A stretch of 8,998 nucleotides of DNA from Spirochaetaceae bacterium (lineage in GTDB: Bacteria; Spirochaetota; Spirochaetia; Treponematales; Breznakiellaceae): NCBI GenBank assembly GCA_031288215.1, contig JAITRV010000187.1, forward strand, positions 1-8,998, in the 5' to 3' direction. The notes beneath the pieces are model-generated. The model saw only the letters and a list, made by a program, of their open reading frames with translations, did not search any database and was not told where the DNA came from. This document shows, piece by piece, positions 4,869 through 8,998 of the stretch. Each line of letters begins with the position of its first letter. Position 1 is the stretch's first letter. Both the position numbers and the translations under genes were made by a program.

Positions 4869-5861
4869 AAGGTAGAAACTGTCCGGCGGAAGGGAACCGC
4901 CGATGGATTCGGGGGCAAATTCCAGGAAGACCTTGAAGAGGGCTTCCAGAGACGGCCGCCCTTCCCGGGCGGGGGTATACACGTAGTTGCTCCGGGGGAC
5001 CGCGGCGCTTATCACCGGCGCCCGGAGGCCCCAGGCGTGTTTTTCCACCAGGGCGCCTGCTTCGGCGGGGTTGGCCACCACCCAGTGAATGGAATCGCGG
5101 ATTTCGTCCAGGATCGTCCTCAGCGCATCGGCATGGGTTTGGGCGAAATCGGCGTTCACCACCAGCACCGTCATGGGGTAATTCCCGCTGCCCCCGGCCC
5201 GGATCCACTCGGCCTGGACATCCGCCACATCCCGGAGGGCGCTATTCCCCGCCCGGGCCATGGAGGCGAAGGGTTCCGGGAGGAGCGCCGTGGAGACCCG
5301 GCCGGCGATCAAGGACTGGGCTATTTCGGGATAAGCCAGGGCATAGCCCAACCGGAGGTCCCGGTCGGGGTTGATGCCCCGGGAGATGAGGATCCGGCGG
5401 AACACGAAGTCCGGGGTGGCCCCCTGGCCGGTAACCTCCACGGTTTTGCCCCGGAGGTCCTCGATTTTCTGTATGCTGTTGTCCGAGGTGAGGAGGCTGA
5501 GCATCCCCAGGCCCGTTATCGCCGCGATCTGAACCGGCTTTCCCCCGGAGGCGATTTTGGCCGCCACATTGGCGGGGAGGATGCCGATCTTGGCTTCCCC
5601 GGAGATGAACCGGGCCGCGATGAGATCCGCCTGGGTCAGGGCCTCCATGGTGATCTCCATGCCGGGAATCCGCGGGGGCGTCTCAAAGAGCCGGATCATG
5701 CCGACTCCCGTGGGGCCCCGGATGGCGTATACGGTGACGGGGATCGGCTCCGCCGAGGGAGGAGGAGGGGCGTCTTTTCCGGGCGCCCCATACACCGAGA
5801 GAAATCCGGTAGATATACCGAATACACAGAAAAGCGCGAGCTTTTTCAACGATTTTTTCAT
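4863..5861 (-). CDS. NMT1/SsuA-like (NitT/TauT family) substrate-binding protein
   Basis: A 332-residue exported binding protein of the COG0715 superfamily. It has a basic start (MKKSLKK) and a hydrophobic core (about 8-23), with a probable signal peptidase I site near VYGA (23-26) followed by a Pro-rich linker. Cys12 is in the core but preceded by Phe, so it is not a lipobox. The mature part opens with VTVYAIRGPTGVGM, then an ARFISGEAKIGILPANVAAKIASGG segment and a DLRGKTVEVTGQGATPDF segment, as in NitT/TauT-type binding proteins of undefined substrate. No ThiY motif (WTPNTNHTG) is seen, so thiamine precursors are not indicated; nitrate, sulfonate, taurine or an aromatic acid are all possible. 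The ATG at 5861 has AAAGGAG 7 nt upstream. It is the first gene of a three-gene operon. Confidence 0.88.
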   Translation of the reverse strand: MKKSLKKLALFCVFGISTGFLSVYGAPGKDAPPPPSAEPIPVTVYAIRGPTGVGMIRLFETPPRIPGMEITMEALTQADLIAARFISGEAKIGILPANVAAKIASGGKPVQIAAITGLGMLSLLTSDNSIQKIEDLRGKTVEVTGQGATPDFVFRRILISRGINPDRDLRLGYALAYPEIAQSLIAGRVSTALLPEPFASMARAGNSALRDVADVQAEWIRAGGSGNYPMTVLVVNADFAQTHADALRTILDEIRDSIHWVVANPAEAGALVEKHAWGLRAPVISAAVPRSNYVYTPAREGRPSLEALFKVFLEFAPESIGGSLPPDSFYLN

Positions 5862-5876
5862 AATAATGCTCCTTTC

Positions 5877-5888
5877 CCCCCGAAGGGG
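5877..5888 (-). other. UUCG-capped hairpin next to a ribosome binding site
   Basis: On the - strand, CCCC-TTCG-GGGG forms a 4-bp all-GC stem with the very stable cUUCGg tetraloop, extendable by a U-G pair. It ends only two bases from the AAAGGAG (5869-5875) that serves the binding-protein start at 5861. There is no T-run, so it is not a terminator. It may position or protect the 5' end of the message. Confidence 0.6.
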
Positions 5889-5960
5889 ATTCCTCTCCTT
5901 TTTATCATTCCTCCTTGTTCTTCTTAAAATCTTATGAAGAAGAGGATCTTTATAATAATG

Positions 5961-5989
5961 AGGATATAAAAATAACGGGCCCTGTTCAA
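5961..5989 (-). promoter_or_regulatory. Candidate sigma-70 promoter for the NitT/TauT importer operon
   Basis: On the - strand TTGAAC (5989-5984) is separated by 17 bp from TATCCT (5966-5961). The -35 matches 5 of 6 consensus bases and the -10 matches 4 of 6. It lies in an AT-rich 156-bp gap, about 100 nt upstream of the start at 5861 and after the end of the Fec-type ATPase. This would give a long leader. It is a pattern match only. Confidence 0.4.
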
Positions 5990-6017
5990 GGGGCGGCATT
6001 GACCCTTCGCTCATTCC

Positions 6018-6791
6018 TCATGGGTATAGGGGGATGCAGGTACGCTTGCCATATTCCTTGACATGAATGATCCGGTTTTCGATGTGGTAGAGGTTCCGGA
6101 TCGCTTCCTCGGTTACGACCTCCTGTCCCGGCCCCGCCCGGTGGGGGCCGTCTTTGGAGAGCATGATGACCTTGCAATCCGGCAGGAATCCGTGGTCGGG
6201 AACGTGGGTGGTCATCACCAGGGTCTTTTTCAGGTCCCGCGCCAATGCGCAGATAGAGGTGAGGACCCTGGCCTGGTTACCGAAATCCAGGTTCGCCGTG
6301 GGCTCGTCCAGGACCAGCATCGCCGTCTCTTGGGCTATTGCCCGGGCAAGCAGGGTCAACTGGCGTTCCCCCCCGCTGATACGGGTATACCGGGCCCCGC
6401 GTAAATGCCCAATCCCCAGAAGCGAGAGGGCCCCGTCCACGGCGGCGCGATCCTCGGCCCGCATACGCCCTATGAGGGACTGGTGGGGATTTCGCCCCAT
6501 GGCAACCACCTCCTCAACCAGGAAGGGGAAGGGCGGCTCATGGCTTTGCGGCACATAGGCGATCCGTTTTGCCAGTTCCTTATGCCGCCACCGGTGCAGG
6601 TCCTTCCCGTCAAAGAGGACGCGGCCGCCCAGGGGCTTCAACAAGCCCAAAAAGGTCTTGAAAAGGGTGGTCTTTCCCACGCCGTTTGGCCCCAGAACGC
6701 ACCACAGTTCCCCGGCGTCTACGTTCAGCGTGACGTTCCTCACGACGGCTCCCTGGTACCCGCAACTGAGGTCCTGAATTTCCATACGCAT
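6018..6791 (-). CDS. FecE/FhuC-like metal-chelate ABC importer ATPase
   Basis: A 257-residue ATPase of the iron-siderophore/cobalamin (FepC/BtuD-like) class. Walker A is GPNGVGKTT (34-42), the Q-loop Gln is 82 (YVPQSHEPPFPF), the signature is ISGGE (138-142, followed by RQ), Walker B ends LVLDEPTANLDFG with D162/E163, and the switch His is 196 (TTHVPDH). The GYQ segment near residue 12 is the expected adenine-stacking A-loop. The start at 6791 has AAAAGGAG 9 nt upstream and lies only 3 nt beyond the permease stop, so the two are cotranscribed. Length and motifs are normal, and the enzyme should couple to the FecCD-type permease. The ligand cannot be read from the ATPase. Confidence 0.92.
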   Translation of the reverse strand: MRMEIQDLSCGYQGAVVRNVTLNVDAGELWCVLGPNGVGKTTLFKTFLGLLKPLGGRVLFDGKDLHRWRHKELAKRIAYVPQSHEPPFPFLVEEVVAMGRNPHQSLIGRMRAEDRAAVDGALSLLGIGHLRGARYTRISGGERQLTLLARAIAQETAMLVLDEPTANLDFGNQARVLTSICALARDLKKTLVMTTHVPDHGFLPDCKVIMLSKDGPHRAGPGQEVVTEEAIRNLYHIENRIIHVKEYGKRTCIPLYP

Positions 6792-6794
6792 GGT

Positions 6795-7808
6795 TTACCA
6801 CTCCTTTTCGCCCGTCATGAGGAGATATATAAAGAAGGGAACCCCCGCGAGGGCGGTTACGATCCCCAGGGGGATTTCGACGACAAACAGGGATCGGCAC
6901 AAATCGTCCATAAGGAGCAAATAAAGGCCCCCCAGGAGAAAGGAGCCGGGGATGAGATACCGGAAATTAGGCCCCAGGATCATGCGGGTCAGATGGGGGA
7001 TTACCAGGCCCACCCAGCCGATCATGCCGCTGATGGAAACCGAAAACGCCGTCAATACCGTCGCGGCGGTCACGATCAGGGCCTGGAGCAGTTTGGTATT
7101 GACCCCCAGGGTATGGGCTTCTTCCTCCCCGAGGGATAAGATATTGATCTGGCCGCTGAGGATAATCAGGGCGCCGGCAGAAACCGCGAAGGGGAAGGCC
7201 ATGACGAGGACGTCCACATAGCCCGCTTTGGTCAGGCTTCCCATGAGCCAAAAGGTAATCTCCGGCAATTTTTGTTCAGTATCCGCCGCGTAACGTACCA
7301 GGGAAAGCAGGGACTGGAAAAGGCTGCCCACGAGGATCCCCGCGAGGATGAGCAGAAAGGAGGTTTTGCTTCCCCTGCCCAGCTTGGTTCCGAGGAGCCA
7401 GGTAAAGAGGACCGCCGCCAGGCCGAATACAAAGGCGGTGGATTTCACCGCCGCCATGGGGAAGGAAAAAAGGATGGCCAGGGCCGCTCCCAAGCCCGCG
7501 CCGGCGGAAGAACCCAAAAGGTCCGGCGATACCAGGGGGTTTTTGAACATCCCCTGGTACGCGGCCCCCGAGATGGAAAGCCCTCCCCCGACGAGGAGGG
7601 CGGCAAAAATCCGCGGCAGCCGCACCTGGTACATAATCTGGGAGATCTGCCGTTCCACCGGCTGTCCCAGGAGGGCGCGGACGAGGTCCCCCAGGGTGAT
7701 GGGATAACGCCCCACCATCAGGGAGGCGCATACCCCGGCAAAGGTAAGCGCCGCCAGCACCACGAGCCTGAACATGAGGTTGCGATGACGAGTGCCGGTT
7801 TTCCCCAT
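6795..7808 (-). CDS. FecCD-family metal-chelate ABC importer permease
   Basis: A 337-residue polytopic membrane protein, the usual length for the BtuC/FhuB/FecCD family, with about ten hydrophobic segments starting at residue 12. Family landmarks are in order: LPRIFAALLVGGGLSISGAAYQG (64-86) continuing into the FKNPLVSPDLLGSSAGA block (88-104), the cytoplasmic loop LSLGEEEAHTLGVN (about 213-226), and GMIGWVGLVIPHLTRMILG (about 248-266) which holds the conserved PHLTR. It should form a homodimer that passes an iron-siderophore, haem or cobalamin from the binding protein. It starts at ATG 7808, 13 nt after the binding-protein stop, with no strong ribosome binding site (weak GGGGCG), suggesting translation coupled to the upstream gene. 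Confidence 0.93.
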   Translation of the reverse strand: MGKTGTRHRNLMFRLVVLAALTFAGVCASLMVGRYPITLGDLVRALLGQPVERQISQIMYQVRLPRIFAALLVGGGLSISGAAYQGMFKNPLVSPDLLGSSAGAGLGAALAILFSFPMAAVKSTAFVFGLAAVLFTWLLGTKLGRGSKTSFLLILAGILVGSLFQSLLSLVRYAADTEQKLPEITFWLMGSLTKAGYVDVLVMAFPFAVSAGALIILSGQINILSLGEEEAHTLGVNTKLLQALIVTAATVLTAFSVSISGMIGWVGLVIPHLTRMILGPNFRYLIPGSFLLGGLYLLLMDDLCRSLFVVEIPLGIVTALAGVPFFIYLLMTGEKEW

Positions 7809-7821
7809 GGCCGACGCCCCG

Positions 7822-8919
7822 CTATTCCCGTAGGGCGTTCTTCAGAATGGAGGCCACATCCGCATCGTTAATATCGACATGATAGAACATCTTATAGAAG
7901 GCCTTTGTTTCCGCCTTGATGTCGTAATCCACCAATTCCGGGTAGAGGAGGGCCTGTACCCACTTGATGCCGATCACCGTATTGACCGACGGCGGCCGGT
8001 CGAACCAGTTCTGGGGCTCAATGGGCGTCGGGAATACCAGCTTGTTCCTCACCGCCTTGATCCCCGCCCATTTGGGGTCCGTCAGAATGGTATGATAGCT
8101 GCCGGTGTCCGCGCCGTTGTCAATGCAGGCGATGATGAGGTCCGGGTCCCAGAGGATAACTTGCTCTATGGAGACGGCGGTACGCCCATAACCCGGGGTA
8201 ATTTGCGCCTGCGCCACATTGATGCCGCCGCAGATGTCAATGAGCCGCGAATGCCAGGAGCCCGAGGGGTCCGTATGCAAGCCGTCGGCTTCCTCCGCGT
8301 AATACACCCGAATCTTTTGACGCTCCGGTATCTTCGCCGTAATATCGGCGGCGTGCTTCAGCACCGCTTCGGTATAGACGGCCAGTTCTTCACCCCGTTT
8401 CTCGTTGCCGAGAATCTTGCCAAGAAAGCGGTAGGTTTCCGCCAGGCCCATAATATCCTCGCTTTCCGCCAGGACCACCGGAATCCCGAGCTGCCGCTGT
8501 AACTGCTCCGCCGAGTCGATGCTCGCCCGGTCAACTCCCGTGGACAGCACGAAATCCGGCGCCGCCTTGATGATTTCTTCGATGTTCCCCTGATTCCCCC
8601 GTCCGTACCAGCCGCCGAGGTTCGGCAGGTTCCGGTAGTATTCGGTGGCGTATTTCGTCTGGGACGGCGCCAATTCCCAATTCGTACCTGCCACCAGGGT
8701 ATCATCAAAGGTATACATCAGCATGGTCCCCACCGGATTGCTCGAATAGACGCTCCTGATTTTGGAGGGAAGCGTGACGTTCCTGCCGGCCATGTCCGTG
8801 ATGACGAGGCTCTCGGCCGCGGCCGCCCCCGGATTGTCTTTTCTGCCAACGGCATTGAGAGAAAACCCGTTCAGAAGGAAGAGCGCGCCCATCAAAACCC
8901 ATAGTATGGTCCTTTTCAT
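7822..8919 (-). CDS. FecB/BtuF-like metal-chelate substrate-binding protein
   Basis: A 365-residue exported protein of the periplasmic-binding type-2 family (PF01497). It has a short basic start, a hydrophobic core (about 4-20) and a likely signal peptidase I site after LNA (21-23). No lipobox Cys is present. The mature domain begins ITDMAGRNVTLPSKIRSVYSS, the usual opening strand and turn, then has a GNIEEIIKAAPDFVLSTG block in the first lobe, a long connecting helix, and a second lobe with DPDLIIACIDNG and QNWFDRPPSVNTVIG. Trp, Arg and Tyr near these may contact a ferric chelate, haem or corrinoid. ATG 8919 was chosen because AAAAGGAG ends 7 nt before it. Four in-frame ATGs upstream (to 8964) would add a charged tail before the signal peptide. 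Confidence 0.9.
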   Translation of the reverse strand: MKRTILWVLMGALFLLNGFSLNAVGRKDNPGAAAAESLVITDMAGRNVTLPSKIRSVYSSNPVGTMLMYTFDDTLVAGTNWELAPSQTKYATEYYRNLPNLGGWYGRGNQGNIEEIIKAAPDFVLSTGVDRASIDSAEQLQRQLGIPVVLAESEDIMGLAETYRFLGKILGNEKRGEELAVYTEAVLKHAADITAKIPERQKIRVYYAEEADGLHTDPSGSWHSRLIDICGGINVAQAQITPGYGRTAVSIEQVILWDPDLIIACIDNGADTGSYHTILTDPKWAGIKAVRNKLVFPTPIEPQNWFDRPPSVNTVIGIKWVQALLYPELVDYDIKAETKAFYKMFYHVDINDADVASILKNALRE

Positions 8920-8926
8920 CTTAATA

Positions 8927-8934
8927 CTCCTTTT
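8927..8934 (-). promoter_or_regulatory. Ribosome binding site fixing the Fec-type binding-protein start
   Basis: On the - strand AAAAGGAG lies 7 nt before ATG 8919. The other in-frame ATGs at 8937, 8949, 8961 and 8964 have no comparable site, so 8919 is favoured. Confidence 0.8.
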
Positions 8935-8962
8935 CATCCGCAATTTCATCCAAAAATTCATC
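8933..8962 (-). repeat. 12-nt periodic GATGAA boxes in the Fec operon leader
   Basis: On the - strand GATGAA occurs three times at exactly 12-nt intervals (+ strand TTCATC at 8933, 8945 and 8957). The bases between are AT-rich. Each box carries an ATG in frame with the binding-protein gene. It may be a small tandem expansion of a leader or a helical-phase operator; too short to decide. Confidence 0.5.
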
Positions 8963-8975
8963 AAATATTGAGCGT

Positions 8976-8981
8976 ATAATA
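8976..8981 (-). promoter_or_regulatory. Possible -10 box of the Fec-type operon promoter
   Basis: TATTAT on the - strand matches 5 of 6 bases of the -10 consensus in an AT-rich leader 57 nt before ATG 8919. The -35 position would fall at or beyond the window edge, so the promoter cannot be confirmed. No Fur-like 19-bp palindrome is visible in the part present. Confidence 0.3.
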
Positions 8982-8998
8982 CAATAAAACAAGACGCA

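Noticed and set aside
5037..5927. Long open frame on the + strand opposite the NitT/TauT-type binding protein
   Set aside because: The product is His/Arg/Gly-rich without any recognisable domain, while the - strand frame has a signal peptide, ribosome binding site and family motifs.
5971..6000. Terminator for the Fec-type operon
   Set aside because: On the - strand only a 4-bp GC stem (CCCT/AGGG or GCCC/GGGC) can form before an interrupted T-run. This is too weak to call, and the same bases give a better promoter -35 match.
8975..8980. Perfect TATAAT on the + strand as a promoter leading out of the window
   Set aside because: No -35-like hexamer lies 16-18 bp upstream, and the next gene to the right is not visible.
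1..8998. tRNA, rRNA, transposase, integrase or phage genes
   Set aside because: No cloverleaf, conserved RNA segment or recombinase motif was seen on either strand.

Overview
This window is a GC-rich bacterial nutrient-uptake region made of three ABC importers and no other complete pathway. The genome appears to belong to a two-membrane bacterium that mixes lipid-anchored and apparently free exported binding proteins. A spirochaete is my best guess from general protein style, but the sequence holds no marker gene that settles it, so treat the taxon as unknown.

Region 1 (1-3196, + strand) opens with a complete TPP riboswitch and an intrinsic terminator, followed by a four-gene operon: a small MTH1187/YkoF-type thiamine-binding protein, a ThiX-like permease, a ThiY-like lipoprotein and a ThiZ-like ATPase. 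The first two genes overlap, as do the last two. The likely cargo is a thiamine pyrimidine precursor (formylaminopyrimidine or HMP) or thiamine itself. An 8-nt segment of the aptamer is exactly complementary to the terminator's 5' arm, which gives a simple TPP-controlled transcription switch.

Region 2 (3197-6017) holds a convergent repeat-bearing spacer and then, on the - strand in transcription order, a second importer of the NitT/TauT (NMT1/SsuA-like) class: binding protein (4863-5861), permease (3991-4818) and ATPase (3269-3994). It has no visible riboswitch and its substrate is unknown. A candidate sigma-70 promoter and a UUCG-capped hairpin lie upstream of the binding protein.

Region 3 (6018-8998, - strand) is a FecB/FecCD/FecE-type importer in the order binding protein, permease, ATPase, for a metal chelate such as a ferric siderophore, haem or cobalamin. 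Its promoter lies at or beyond the right edge of the window.

The main unusual features are repeats placed at gene ends. Degenerate 7-nt tandem repeats run through the thiX stop codon and through the stop codon of the convergent ATPase, where they form one arm of an inverted heptad repeat. A GTGCCAGGCAC palindrome covers the thiZ stop. An 18-bp in-frame repeat gives the ThiZ ATPase a (K/V)-E-N-G-P-A N-terminal extension. A second short repeat cluster (GTATTACAC boxes) fills the space just upstream of thiY. No wholly new gene system is visible. There is no intergenic stretch longer than about 180 bases.
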